From the NCBI GenBank assembly GCA_024114885.1, contig CP099419.1, positions 4,154,001 to 4,218,000 on the forward strand: 64,000 bases of DNA. Direction: 5' to 3'. Every line of letters begins with the position of its first letter. Positions within the stretch are counted from its first letter, which is position 1. The notes beneath the pieces are model-generated. The model did no database searches and was not told the origin of the DNA. It saw nothing but the letters and a program-made list of their open reading frames with translations. A program made the translations under genes and the position numbers. Source of the DNA: Septoria linicola. Its lineage: Eukaryota; Ascomycota; Dothideomycetes; Mycosphaerellales; Mycosphaerellaceae. Below are positions 1 through 11,442 of this stretch, piece after piece.

Positions 1-640
1 TATAGAGCCGGCAGGACTGCACGCAGGCTTATGAAAATGATCTAATGTAGTCGAGATCAACTTGGGATACCGAGCAGCCAGCGGTCATCATCTTGACTTA
101 AGTAGAGGACCTTCAACAACTGAGAGCCCCCAAAACATGGCGCGACGATTGTCGAAGTCTCAAGGTTCTCGATAGTCGCGACGAGTAGGATCATGAAAGT
201 CCTCACGCATGCAGTGCTGGCATGTGCCACATTCACGCACTGGCTTGCTCGTGGTGGTCGTGCTACGAAGCGGTCATGGCCAACTTGAAAATGCCAGTAG
301 GCACGACCTTCGGGAGGCAATGCATACTCTGAAACAGCGTTCTAAACAGCGCTCACTGGGTCTAACTGCTCGCTGCTCGCTCTACGCGTCTTCTAAGTGA
401 AAGGTGATGTCGATGTCATGAAATTGTCAAGGGCAAAGGTGGTGGTTGGAGGAGAAGAAGGATGGTACAAAAGCTGATGCCTTGAATGCCTGGCAGCGCA
501 GATGATGCCGCGCAACGCCCAGCGCGAGCTACGCGACACGTCAGTTTAGTGTAGATCTAGGAGATTGCATGAACAGCTTACATCGATTGTCTCTTCAGAG
601 ATAGCATTCTACAAAGTATTTCTGAAAGAGCAAGCAGATA
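1..640. other. Gene-free 5' flank
   Basis: No reading frame here resembles a protein, and short open frames on both strands overlap one another. The last part is presumably the promoter and leader of the PTM1-type gene starting at 641. No RNA gene or repeat recognised. Confidence 0.5.
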
Positions 641-2453
641 ATGAGAGGATGGGTGCGGCTGCTGCCAGCGCTGCTATGGCAGTTGCTGAGCGTGCAAGCT
701 GCCGAGATGAGCATCGTAAGCACATGCCAGAGGACCAGACAACGGACCAGCTGAGACCCATACTGAGAATTGCCGACAATACAGAATGAGAAGGATGCTA
801 GCAGACAAGTGTGTTCGGGCATGTACTCGCGCAAAACTTGGGGCGGCAATGTCGATCCATACATCCTCGTCAAGTTTGTGCATCCAGACAATATACCGGA
901 AGGCCAGGACCCCATTGTCAGCTTGGTGATCTTCGAGTGGAGAGACAGACCGTACATTGGCAAGCCAGATCCAAAAGACGCGACAGTGGTAGGAATACGG
1001 GAAACACACTTGGTGGAGGACACACATGGCTAATGCTGAGGCAGGATGACTACCTCTGCGACGAGGCCGCTCGCGATGCTGGACTGTGCGAGGAAGCCGA
1101 TCTAGGACAATTCATCTTGGCTGCGAATGCTACTGAAGCTTCAAAGTCATTGATCAGGACTGAGGCCATTCATCTCAAGGATCCTGGCGCTATCAACTAC
1201 CCCATTAAAAAGACTGGCTATTACTGCATCAGCACTGCAGCCTACAGCGCCACGGAATACACCGCCATTGCCGAGTTCAGGAACGCCTTCGGAGAACTTC
1301 CTGCAGCACAGATCGCGAAATTGCCCTTCTATGCAGGCCTCACTATCGTATATGCTTTCCTTGCCATGGGCTGGGGTGTGCTCTACTGGATGAACCGACG
1401 CGACATTCTGGCTGTACAGAACTACATCACTGCGATCGTGGTCTTTTTGGTCGTTGAGATGTTCATGACTTGGCTCTTCTACGACTTCCAGAACCGACAC
1501 GGACTCAACGCAGGTGCCAAAGCACTGCTCATCGTTGTCTCGATCCTTAGCGCGGCGCGGAACAGTTTCTCGTTCTTCCTCCTGCTCATCGTCTGCATGG
1601 GATATGGTGTGGTCAAGCACGAGCTTGGAAAGACGATGTGGTACGTTCGCGCACTTGCCATCACGCACTTTGTGTTTGGGGTCATCTACGCTATCGCTTC
1701 ACTTTCTGTCACTCCGGAAAATGCTGGCCCGCTGGTTCTCATCGTCGTCCTTCCTCTCGCTGGTACCCTCACAGCATTTTACATCTGGACACTCAACAGT
1801 CTTAGCTACACCATGAAAGATCTTGTGGAGCGCAAACAACATGTCAAAGCTGGCATGTACCGCAAGCTATGGTGGTGCATCCTCACCAGCATTGTGGTCA
1901 TCTTCGCATTCTTCTTCGTCAACAGCTGGACTTTTGCTGGCACTGGCAATTCCGACTTCGTACCAAACCACTGGCAATCACGATGGTTCATCCTCGATGG
2001 TTGGCTGAACCTTGTCTACTTCTGCGATGTCTCGTTCATTGCATACGTATGGAGGCCAACCGCCAACAATCGCAGGTTTGCCATGTCTGATGAGGTAAGT
2101 GTCTTCCATCACTGCAACACGCACCCAACTAATGGGACTTCTAGATCGCTCAAGACGACGATGGATTCGAAATCGCCTCCATCCGCGACTCCATGGATCT
2201 CGACGACGATCTCGAAGCTGTGGGCGCAAACGGCAGCAAAGCGCCGCCGCCATATGACGCACCGAGATCAGGAGCAGGATCAAGTAATCCACGCAGAGAT
2301 GCTTCGCCTCTTCCTGCACCCGTGCCAACCAAGCCGGCGCCGTTGCCACGCGAGTCATTAGACGGAGAGACGATATTCGCCGTTGATGACGACAGCGGAA
2401 GCGACGATGATGATATTGCAGAAGACAAGAGACTTACCGGGAAGAAGGACTAG
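641..2453 (+). CDS. PTM1/GOST-family seven-transmembrane protein
   Basis: Four exons: 641-715, 785-988, 1045-2094 and 2145-2453, all joined in phase 0, giving about 545 residues. The short first exon encodes a signal peptide (MRGWVRLLPALLWQLLSVQA). A Golgi-luminal domain follows (QVCSGMYSRKTWGG, then DDYLCDEAARDAGLCEE), then seven hydrophobic helices from about residue 189 to 430. Family hallmarks include RNSFSFFLLLIVCMGYGVV and WRPTANNRRFAMSDE. The cytosolic tail is acidic and Pro-rich. The family (yeast Ptm1, animal GPR107/108, Lung 7-TM fold) acts in the Golgi and endosomal pathway, and its exact role is unsettled. The last intron carries a canonical ACTAATG branch site. The family call is very secure; the exon 1-2 junction is inferred from splice consensus and phase. 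Confidence 0.93.
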
Positions 2454-2591
2454 CCTTCACTAGCCTTCTCCTTGCAGTTTGCGGTAAGCGTTTATAGCAA
2501 GTTCTTGTATAGTGAGCATTATCCAGCAATTTCAAGAACATCCGCAGTTCATTGCATCTGTGAACAGACAATCATCGTATTGAAGAGCCCA

Positions 2592-3689
2592 TCATCCTCG
2601 ATATCCTCTCATCCTAGCAGCCTCAATGACTTTGCCGGGAGATTTCACTTCAACCATATTGCGCGCCACCTTGTCACCGGCAGAAGTTCTTCCCTCTCCA
2701 TGATGCTCGCATTGGTACGACGAATCTCCCGGCAGACCATCACTCATATCCACATCACTCGCCACCTGTGCATCCTGCTGATCTCGCCATTCCATACCAT
2801 CTTCGACTTGCTCCTCCACGGCATCGAGGTAGCGGCTGACTTCTTGCTCCTGTCCTTCGCCTTCGATGGTTTCTTGCGCGTCGACGAATAGCTCAAGTTG
2901 CTGAAAGTGGTAGGGCACCGGCTTCTCGAACCGGAAAACTTGAGCCCGCTGCTCCTTGACTTCCCAATCCTGCGCTTTTTCCTGCGTGACCGGACGGACT
3001 GTAGATGCTTCAGAGTATGCAATGGCAAGCTCCGCAGTCGAGATATCGCGATAGCTGCCCGGTCGTGGTCTGAAGGTTACTTGGTCGTCTTCTTCTTCCT
3101 CGTCTTTGAGGATAGCGTAGTGGAATTGCGCTAGTTTGTCTTTGACGACGGGTTCTAGCTCGAAGGCGAAGGATCTTGGTGGGTAGACTGGAGTTGGGAA
3201 GAGCTGGAAGCGGTGTGTGGGTTCGGTAGGGTAGCCGGAGAAGCGGTAGGTCGATTGGAAAAGCTGGGGCGTGGTGTTGTTCTGAGTGGCGGGATGTTCG
3301 TGGTTGTCGTAGTCCAGCAGGGAGACTTCTGACGTGGCGCTTGGGACGACTCGCACTGTTTGTAGCGGAGGACTCGAGGGCAAGTCGATGAGCTGAGACG
3401 GTGGTGGTTCTCGTCTCGAACTGCTTGCGCGGACAGGTTTGCGAGAGAAGTAGTTCCCCGACATCGCCTGAGCTCTCGCGTACCTATCCGCAGCGCGATC
3501 ATAGTGGCTGCGGTAGTGTTGCGCGGGTGGTATCATATGGACCGGTGGTGCTGGAGCGTGCGTGTGGTAGTGTTCGCGACTACCTGGCGGCGGACGTGGC
3601 GCAGGCGGAAGCGGGTGCTGCGGTGTTGCGCTCGCAACTCGAACGCGCTGGCCGTTGGCCGATGTCACGTACTGAGTCTCGTGCGCCAT
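2592..3689 (-). CDS. Hypothetical Pro-rich/acidic protein
   Basis: Single-exon frame of 365 residues from MAHETQYVTSANGQRV. The frame stays open further upstream without an obvious family signal, so this ATG is chosen because the sequence becomes protein-like from there. The N-terminal third is rich in Pro, His and Arg and probably disordered. The C-terminal half is acidic with several DEEEED-like runs. No signal peptide, membrane helix or recognised domain is visible. It converges on the PTM1-type gene, with 138 bp between the two stop codons. The codon bias and length argue for a real gene, but I do not recognise the family. Confidence 0.6.
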   Translation of the reverse strand: MAHETQYVTSANGQRVRVASATPQHPLPPAPRPPPGSREHYHTHAPAPPVHMIPPAQHYRSHYDRAADRYARAQAMSGNYFSRKPVRASSSRREPPPSQLIDLPSSPPLQTVRVVPSATSEVSLLDYDNHEHPATQNNTTPQLFQSTYRFSGYPTEPTHRFQLFPTPVYPPRSFAFELEPVVKDKLAQFHYAILKDEEEEDDQVTFRPRPGSYRDISTAELAIAYSEASTVRPVTQEKAQDWEVKEQRAQVFRFEKPVPYHFQQLELFVDAQETIEGEGQEQEVSRYLDAVEEQVEDGMEWRDQQDAQVASDVDMSDGLPGDSSYQCEHHGEGRTSAGDKVARNMVEVKSPGKVIEAARMRGYRG

Positions 3690-4259
3690 GTTGGGAGTTC
3701 GACAATGGGTGTTGGCTGTCTGAGGTAATTCTTCACATTGAGGTCGTGGCAAGAGAAACGAGGTGGGACGCTTTGTGTTATGTGTTTGCTTTCGTCGGTC
3801 GCCAGCGTTACGGGCGTGCTTCACTTGCAGGTCCCCGAAATCGTGCGTTAGCGCCTCGCGCTAATGTTGTACGTGCAGGCTTGTAGTTTGAGGTGCCTGC
3901 TAGCCTTTGCGCCGTGAGCTGATCTGGTCCGAGACTGTCTCGCTGGCGACGCTCGTGGCCTCATTTCGTCCAAGGCGACTCGCCAAAACGTCTCACAGCC
4001 ATAGCTCAAGGCATGTATGTTCAGGCATCGGACGAGTAGCCTAGACAGCTTGTCCTCTACGGCGCCCGACTCCAATTGTCCTTGGAAGGGCTGCAGCCTC
4101 GCTGGATAGCCCTTCGATACGCTTAGCAGTCCTGGACAGATAGATCGCTGGATCCCACGCATCACTTCAGGCGATCAATGAGCCCAACTCACGGGAGAAG
4201 CATTGCATCCTGGCTATGGCGTGGAAAGGTTGAGAACATGGAATCGAAGTCCGCGCCAC
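3690..4259. other. Intergenic, no supported gene
   Basis: Holds the upstream region of the Pro-rich gene and the 3' flank of the Tim17-like gene. A 105-codon minus-strand frame (3848-4165) is open but lacks recognisable homology or neighbouring splice structure, so it is not called. Confidence 0.4.
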
Positions 4260-5118
4260 TCAGCCAGTCTTTGCTTCTGGCTCGGTCTGTCTTGGAATTT
4301 CTGCTTTCTGTTGCTCTTTGATCGCAGCGATCTTATCATCGAGAATGGAGAGCTCCACATCCACTTTGAGCATTTTCTCCTTGAGCATCTCCGCATACTC
4401 CTCGTTCGACAGAACTGTGAAAGGCGTCCAGCTTTTCTCGCTCATCCTTTTCCAGAACCCTGGTCCTCTGGCCACGCTCTGCTGTGGCACTGCTGACCAT
4501 CTATTGTATAGGACCTGGCCAGTTGCTCCGAAAATAGACCACATGATTGCTCCGGGGACAACATTCCTGCGGCCGCGGAAGAGAGCCCCGATAGCACCAC
4601 CGGAAAAGCCTCCAGCCACTGCTGTAGCTGTCGTAAGTTCGCCTGGAGTTGGCAGTTGCTGCTCGGTAGTCCATGCTCGTATTATCGTGAGACGTGTTTG
4701 GGTGAAAACAGCGCCAAGGCCAAAGGTCTGCAGAGAGGTTGCGCCTGCCGACAAGAAAGTAGGAAGGCCTTTGAGAATGCCAACAGCACCTCCAAACAGG
4801 AAGCCAGCGCTGCCTGTTGTCACATTAGCATTATTGTCCCGCGACAGATGGCAGAAACAGTGGCGTGCATGCTCGGATGAACGATTTATTTCGACTATCT
4901 ACTATCAAAGACAGCCTTAACCATTACTTGATCATCTTGAATCAATCTAGATGTGCGTTTGATGTCCGCTTGACTGTTCTTTGATGTTCCGGCGAAGAAT
5001 AATAGGAGACGCATGTGAGAGACATACCGGAAGCAAGGCCGACCTTCACAGCCGTTTTAAAGTCATCGGCAAAAGGATCTTTGGCAGCCTGCGCACGTTG
5101 ACGCTGCTGCTCGCTCAT
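4260..5118 (-). CDS. Tim17/Tim22/Tim23-superfamily membrane protein
   Basis: Two exons on the minus strand, 5118-5028 and 4813-4260. They are separated by a 214-bp intron with a GTATGT donor and a GCTAATG branch close to an ACAACAG acceptor. Joining in phase 1 gives about 214 residues starting MSEQQRQRAQAAKDPFADD. The core has several glycine-rich hydrophobic segments (GSAGFLFGGAVGILKG, AVAGGFSGGAIGALFRG, VPGAIMWSIFGATGQVLY). These resemble the four-helix GxxxG fold of Tim17-type mitochondrial inner-membrane proteins and relatives such as complex I B14.7. A charged helix (EEYAEMLKEKMLKVDVELS) closes the protein. Which branch of the superfamily it belongs to cannot be decided by eye. It is transcribed divergently from the eIF4B gene. 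Confidence 0.72.
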
Positions 5119-5438
5119 TATCTAGATCAGCCCTGATAACCTGTGATGACCTTCGTGAGCATATGAAGAATGTGAGCTGAAGTGAACGTGGAGGCCGGGT
5201 CGCCGGGTTTAATTGGTGAATCGCACAAAGGGTCTGTGCTGCGGGCCTGAATAATTCCAAAGGCTTGTTGAACTCGTCGACGTCGTTGGGCGAAACTGTT
5301 TCTGCTCTGCACCACCACCAAGCGCAACTCCAGCGCTCGACCCAAACAACACTCACACGAAACACTCGAGCGACACCTCACCGTCGCTCAACTTACCCGG
5401 CGCTATTCCAGCAGAGCGCCGCAAGAAATACCGCAATC
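5119..5438. promoter_or_regulatory. Divergent promoter region, Tim17-like / eIF4B
   Basis: A 320-bp stretch separates the start codons of two divergent genes and must hold both promoters. A run of short CA-rich motifs (accaccaccaagcgcaactcc, then cacacgaaacactcg) precedes the eIF4B start. No specific factor site is claimed. Confidence 0.5.
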
Positions 5439-7528
5439 ATGGGTACGCATACAATTTTCCGATACAGCGGCGCACGATGCGTGTCGGACTGTCCAGCCAC
5501 AGTATGCAGAAGGTGACCGCGAACTGACATGTCTGTAGCTCCCAAAAAGAAGCAGGAGAAGATGGCCTTGGGCGACTTCTTGACCAACCAATGTACGTCG
5601 AACCCCACCACCACCACCGCCGATCCGAAGAACGCCTACAGCGAAGAAAGGGAAGCGTAGAGAGCGAGTGAACTGACATGTCCACCAGCCCTTGGATCAT
5701 GGGCCGACGAGATGGAGTCGGCACCTCTGCCATCCATGCCCACCTCGAGCTACGGCGCACGCGACCGCGATCGGGGCGACCGAGGCGACCGCGGACCACC
5801 ACCCGAGTCACGAGCCCTTGCAACATCGTCCTGGGAACGTACTTCGAGCGGAGTTGGAGGGGGATTCGGAGGAGACCGTGGTGCAGGAGGCGGTATGGGA
5901 GCACGTGGCTCTGATTTCGGTGCGTGTCAACGTGGTATACGAAGCCTGCAAGAAGGGCCAAACTAATCTATTCCAAGGTCCACGATACGACCGCGAGGCG
6001 ATTCCTTTCCCTACGAAGCCACCGTACACGGCACATCTTGGCAACCTGGACTACAATGTGACTTCTGTCGATCTTGAGGGCTTCTTGGCTGACTGCAATG
6101 TCACGGTTGTGCGACTTATGGAGGACAAGATTGACCGCAAGCCAAAGGGCTTTGGTTACGCCGAGTTTGGGTCCCCAGAGGGGCTTCAGAAGGCTCTCGA
6201 CAGGTCTGAGTCTAGCTTCATGGGCCGCAACATCAAGATCAGTGTCGCCGACCCACGTATGTCAAAACACGCTTCCGAAAGCAACGTAGACGATGAACTA
6301 ACTTCGCATAGCGAGAAACGATCGCGCCGATTCGAACCGAGATTTCTCTGACTGGAGCCGAAAAGGCCCACTGCCAGATCTACCATCCCAAGGACGTCAG
6401 CCATCGCGGGGCTTCGAACGCCGCGGACCACCAGGCGGCGGTGGCTTCGACAATATGTCTGATGCTGGCAGCGAGCGTGGCGGACCAGGAGGACGCAGAC
6501 CAGGATTCTTCGAGGGAGATGGCAAGCCACGCGATTTCTCCAACTGGGAGCGAAAGGGACCTCTCTCGCCTGTGCCGGGCCAGGGCCCACCAGTACGCGA
6601 CGGTGGTCGTCTGCGTGAAGCCGGTGGACCACGCGAAGAAAGGGGCGGAGCGAGCTGGGGTGAAGGACGCTCAGATGCTGGCTCAAGACCACCACGACGC
6701 GAGTACGAGCGACCACAAGGGGCTCCTGAACGCCCTGAGCGTGCTCCTACGGCCGCTGAGCAAGACAGTCAGTGGCGCACGAATATGCGACCCGATGCGG
6801 CTGCCACTCCAGATGTCTCAACACCGACATCGCCAGCACAAGAGGCCCCTAAGGAGCGTCCACGACTCAACCTCGCGAAGCGAACAGTTTCCACCGCAGA
6901 AGGCGCAGAGTCTGCTGGTAACACACCCTCTGATGCCAAGGCCTCGCCATTCGGTGCCGCTCGGCCGATCGACACTTCGGCACGCGAGAAGGAGGTCGAG
7001 GAGAAGAGAGTGCTTGCACTAAGACAGAAGGAGGAGGCGGATGTCAAAGCACGAGAGGAGAAGGCAGCGAAAGATGCAGAAGGGAGAGCCGCTCGTGCGG
7101 ACCGAGCAGACCGCGGTCAAGCCGGAGAGAATGTCACTTCACCTACTGGTGATGTGCGCAACGAGCAGCGTGGCGATCGCCGCCCCCCTCGCCAGCAGCA
7201 GAACGGTGGCAACAGCTGGAGAGGAAAGCCAAAGGACGCCCCGGAAAACAAGCAGCAAGCGAAGGAGAACGGCGAGGCACCAGTAAAGGAGCGACCAACT
7301 TTCAACGTACTGTCCCAGGATGGCGAGGATGGTGATCTCGACACTCCAAATGCCGATGCCAACGGTACTATCATCGACGACAAGGAGACCAAGCCTCAGG
7401 AGCCGGTCGTCGTTGCTGGCGAATCTGCCGACAGCACCGCAGAGGCACTCGAGGACGATGGCTGGAGTACTGTTCCGGCCAAAGCTAAGAGCAACCGCCG
7501 TGGTGGTGGCCGGGCCATTGCTTCTTGA
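5439..7528 (+). CDS. TIF3: Translation initiation factor eIF4B (Tif3/Sce3-like)
   Basis: Five exons: 5439-5442, 5539-5592, 5689-5919, 5978-6256 and 6312-7528, about 594 residues. The first coding exon is only four bases (ATGG); splicing gives MAPKKKQEKMALGDFLTNQS. A Gly/Arg/Asp-rich stretch precedes one RRM (AHLGNLDYNVTSVDLEGFL as RNP2 region, KPKGFGYAEF as RNP1). After it come repeated motifs around Asp-Phe-Ser-Asp/Asn-Trp (DFSDWSRKGPLP, DFSNWERKGPLSP), as in the repeat region of yeast Tif3, then a charged, Glu/Lys-rich C-terminus ending in a conserved-looking DDGWSTVPAKAKSNRRGGGR. The factor stimulates eIF4A helicase and mRNA recruitment to the 40S subunit. Phases agree at every junction. 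Confidence 0.9.
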
Positions 7529-8014
7529 ACGAATTACGAAAGTCACGACCTGTGTGTCTTACCTGCATAGCGGAGTGCGGGCGAACAAAAGTGTGTCTCC
7601 GTCAGCAGACATGGAGGGGAGGAAGGAGTTTAAACGTCGTCGCTACTACACTCGGGATGTCTTTGGGTCGCTTGGGGGTATCTGCTGGGCGGCTGCTGTT
7701 TTGTCTGCGTGTCTGCTGGGTGTCTCGCATACCGCCACTCCGTCTACTCAGGTATCCAGCTCGACACTAGACTGAAATTTTGAATGTACAGAGGTGCGTC
7801 TGTGCTTAATGCTACTTCTCAGCTCTGTTCTTGTTCGCTTGCACCGGACGTCCATGAAAGCGCTTATCCTTCATCAGTAGCAACGTGTCAGACCACCACC
7901 GCTGCCCTTATCCATCTGCAGCAAGCACGATGCCCACATGTGCGCTCATGAATCATGCGCGACCTCAGAACACTACCAGGACTCCATCGTGACTCCGCTA
8001 CCAACCTCGCCTCC
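7529..8014. other. Intergenic, converging 3' flanks
   Basis: Lies between the ends of eIF4B and the convergent 2EXR-like gene. Short open frames cover it on the plus strand but none looks like protein. No repeat seen. Confidence 0.4.
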
Positions 8015-8779
8015 TCATTTGAGTCCGAGCGAATCAAGCATTTCTTGTCTAACACCGTCGAATATCGAATCGACACAAGCATCGCGCCACTCGACTTGTC
8101 TCTCAAACAACCACTCGAACGCCTTTTGCGTTGCGTCGCTCGCCGCCTTCGCCTTGTCGACTTGGTGTTTGTTTCCCACAGTCGTGATCTCAACCACGCA
8201 AAACGGCGCCAGCGCGACGTACGAGTCTTCAGAAAAGTTCACGAAGCCCAGAATGTCGAATCTTACCTCGCATTTGACGCCCCTCGTCAAGCAATGAAGT
8301 GCAAGTTTCCCGAGGTGTTCGCCCAGATCGATCAAGGTCGCCAAACTATGGTCCTCCGGAGGTGCGCCGCTTAGACAGCCCAACTGGACCGTGAACTTGG
8401 ATGACGCTTTGGCTTGGGCGTGGCCGATGGCATCAAGCCACTCGTGGATCCATGTCAACCTGTGCCAGTAGATGTCGTGGTTGTCGGCTACTGCTTGGGC
8501 GTGGTCGAAAATACCGGTGTGAAGACTGAAGCGATTGACGGCGTAGAAGAGGCGGAGTGACTCTGATCGGATCTGCCGCGAGACTTGGGTGAGAGCCATG
8601 ATGTTCTTGCTGTGGCTGAGAAGCTTTGGCGAGTTCTTGACCAAGCCGACTGATATCGTTCGGGGTTGCTGCAGGATGAGTGTGTAGATCTCGTTTCTGA
8701 GTTCTGGGGTAGGGTGAAGAGTCCCGGAACCGCTTCCATCGCCTATACTTGTATCTCTGTTCGAGACTGCAGCAACTCA
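8015..8779 (-). CDS. 2EXR/F-box-like fungal protein, start unresolved
   Basis: The open frame contains the usual opening of a large fungal family of unknown function: PELRNEIYTLIL near 8711-8676, then MALTQVSRQIRSESLRLFY. About 230 codons are open down to the stop at 8015. No in-frame ATG precedes the PELRNEIY motif before a stop near 8780, and the first in-frame ATG is the one in MALTQVSRQ. Either a short 5' exon lies upstream, overlapping the divergent GH92 gene, or the 5' end has been lost. These proteins often carry a degenerate F-box-like N-terminus. No catalytic motif is seen. Confidence 0.6.
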
Positions 8780-8782
8780 ACA

Positions 8783-10858
8783 ATGTTCGTTCTGCTCAGC
8801 CTCGTCCTAGCAGGACCAGCACTAGCCCAACACAACTACTCGCAGTACGTCAATCCATTTATTGGAGGTGAGGGTCAATTTCCAGGACAAGCGTTTGGCG
8901 GAGGCGATATATTCGTTGGTGGCGCTGTACCTTTTGGTGTTGCCAAGGTCGGGATTGATACGTACGAGACCAACTTATCCTACTCGACTATCAACGGAGG
9001 ATGGACGCCGAAAGGTATAGTGACTGGCATAAGCATGATGCACGAGAGTGGAACCGGCGGCGCTCCTAAATACGGAATAATTTCACAAATGCCATTGACA
9101 AGTCTCGATGGCGAGGTCAACATCCTTGACAACACGACGAGCCAATTCCGCATCCCACATTTAGGAATCGTTCAATGGAAGAGTCCGGTCCTCTGACAGA
9201 TCGAGTAGGAGCTGTGTTCTCATGGTCCTCGGGAGCTGCACGCACAGTGAAGTCCCGAATAGGTATATCCTTCATCTCTGCCGAGAAGGCTTGCGCTAGA
9301 AAGAACGAACAAATCACTACGTGGAATCTGGATGACACTGTCGCGGCAGCTGTTGAAGAATGGAATCGCGACGTGTTCAGCAAGGTTCAGGTACCAGTGG
9401 ACGCTGGCCAGAACCAGACTGACTTGATACTGCTGTACTCACATCTTTATTTCACGCACCTCATGCCTTCTGATCGATCAGGCGAGAACCCTCTCTCCGA
9501 CGCCGAAGATGCGTGGGACGACTTCTACACAGCATGGTGAGATAGGGTCACGGACACTACTGTGCGCCACGCTGACCACATTCTACCATAGGGACATCTT
9601 CAGATGCACGACCTCGCTCTACCACTTGATACAGCCCGAGTACTACCAGAGCATGATCCGCGCTCTTATAGATATCTGGAAATACGAGGGATATATGCCA
9701 GACGGACGATCTGGCAACTACAATGGCCTCGTACAGGGTGGATCGGACGCGGACAACATTCTGGCTGATGCATATGTAAAGAATCTGCCCAACATCAACT
9801 GGACAGAAGGCTACCAAGCCATGGTCAAGAATGCCGAAGTGGCACCGTACAACGCATTCTCGTACGTTGATCAGAGCGCAGGCATTCAACAGGGCCGTGG
9901 CGCCTTGAAAGACTGGCTCGAACTGGGGTACGTCTCGTCCGATCGTAGCACACGAACGGTCTCAAGGACTATCGAGTACGCTTTGAACGATTACAGTCTC
10001 TCGCAAGTCGCAAAAGGCATTGCTCCTGAGGATGTGGAGAAGTACCTCAATCGCAGCGCGAATTGGCAGGCTATCTGGTCGCACAACCTTACCCACAAAA
10101 GCTTCACTGGCTTTCTTGCTCCACGACTAAGTAACGGAGAATTCAATCTGACAGACTATAATCCTGCTCAATGCGGCTCGTGCTCGTGGAACAGCATTAC
10201 TTACGAAGGCACGCCGTTCGAATATGGCTCCACTGTGCCGCATGACGTGGAGACATTGATCAATTTCATGGGAGGGCCTGATGAATTTGAGCGTCGACTT
10301 GATTACATCTTCCTACCCAACACTTCGGAGCAGGATCTTGGTGCCAACGGTGCAGGTATTAATACTCTCATGAACATTGGCAACGAACCAGATTTCGCAA
10401 CGCCCTATGAGTACAACTACATCAACAAGCAAGCAAAGAGTGTAGAAAAGTCACGAAGCTTGGGAAACCAATATTTCAAGAATGCCTTGTATGGCGTGCC
10501 TGGAAATTCTGATGCCGGGGCATTGAACAGCTGGATGGTCTGGCAAATGCTGGGCATTTATCCAGTGGTAACCCAGACAGTATATTTGCTGTCTAGCCCT
10601 TGGTTCAGTGACATCAACGTGACCGTGAACGGCAACCATACACTTCGCATCACGGCCAGTAATCTGGATAATGCGAATAGCTACTACGTGCAGAGCGTGA
10701 AGGTGAATGGCAGAGACTGGGATCGGAACTGGTTTGAGCATGACGATGTCATGATGGAAGGTGGATCAATTGAGTTCGAGATGGGTACAGAGCAGCGTTA
10801 CTGGGAGACTGGCGATGTGCCACCTAGTCCCGGTCACTACACAAGAGCGAAGCCATGA
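8783..10858 (+). pseudogene. GH92 alpha-mannosidase, internally deleted
   Basis: A secreted glycoside hydrolase family 92 protein. A signal peptide (MFVLLSLVLAGPALA) leads into NPFIGGEGQFPGQAFGGGD and the hallmark SMMHESGTGGAPKYG. The long catalytic domain follows (DIFRCTTSLYHLIQPEYY, MPDGRSGNYNGLVQGGSDAD, NEPDFATPYEYNYIN, YGVPGNSDAGALNSWMVWQ). An intron at 9537-9591 fits consensus and phase. The reading frame changes between about 9150 and 9190: the first frame stops at 9194-9196, and family-like sequence resumes one frame away at GPLTDRVGAVFSW. In family members these two points are separated by roughly 140 residues of the N-terminal beta-sandwich, which are absent here. No intron with acceptable sites bridges the gap. 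I therefore read it as a deletion plus frameshift. An assembly error is the main alternative. Confidence 0.75.
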
Positions 10859-11442
10859 GATTCTTGTGAATAGTGGTGACCGGTTCATCGCTCTCGAGTG
10901 TTTTATGCCTGAGGCTGCAACGGAGGTGGGTTCACTTGGCTTTGTGGCACAGGCCAGATCGCGAGCGGACCGCGGCTCTGGCGAAGCCGGAAGCCTTCTT
11001 TGCCATTGACTTCCATGCCGCGTCCTCCTGCAACTACACGTCGTCGACCAATATGAATGCCCCGCTGACCTCACTAGAAGCTGCATTGCATGTGCGTGAC
11101 CAGCTATTGGCGACACATTCACGCCGTCGACAGGCTACTGCGAGCTGCACGAGCTATGAGCTGTCATCTGTGGATCTTCGGCTCAGGTCGCTTCTTGGAA
11201 CAGACATAAGACCGTCCCGCAACGAAGCTATATAGCCAGACCCAAGAATGGTGAGCACTAGAGTGACGGTAAGTCTGGGTTTGCTTACTTGAGATCATTC
11301 ATCCAAGAAGCACGTATATGCAACTCTTATCTTAAAATTAAGACTTCGTTGTGAAGGTTGCTTCAAGTTGTAGAAGCTCTTTGACCTGCATTACAGCTGT
11401 ACCTGCGTTGCGTGAACTCGGTGTTGTGGCACATTGGGCACG
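10859..11442. other. Intergenic, promoter side of methyltransferase
   Basis: No protein-like frame. The downstream part should hold the promoter of the LaeA-like methyltransferase. No repeat or RNA gene recognised. Confidence 0.4.

Noticed and set aside
1147..1668. 173-codon minus-strand frame opposite the PTM1-type gene.
   Set aside because: It lies entirely inside the conserved seven-TM coding exon and its sequence is not protein-like.
3848..4165. 105-codon minus-strand frame between two genes.
   Set aside because: No homology, signal or splice sites, and the length is within chance expectation for this base composition.
9509..10858. Treating the downstream GH92 frames as a separate intact gene.
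   Set aside because: The frame begins in mid-domain without a start context, and its 5' neighbours supply the signal peptide and N-terminal hallmark of the same family.
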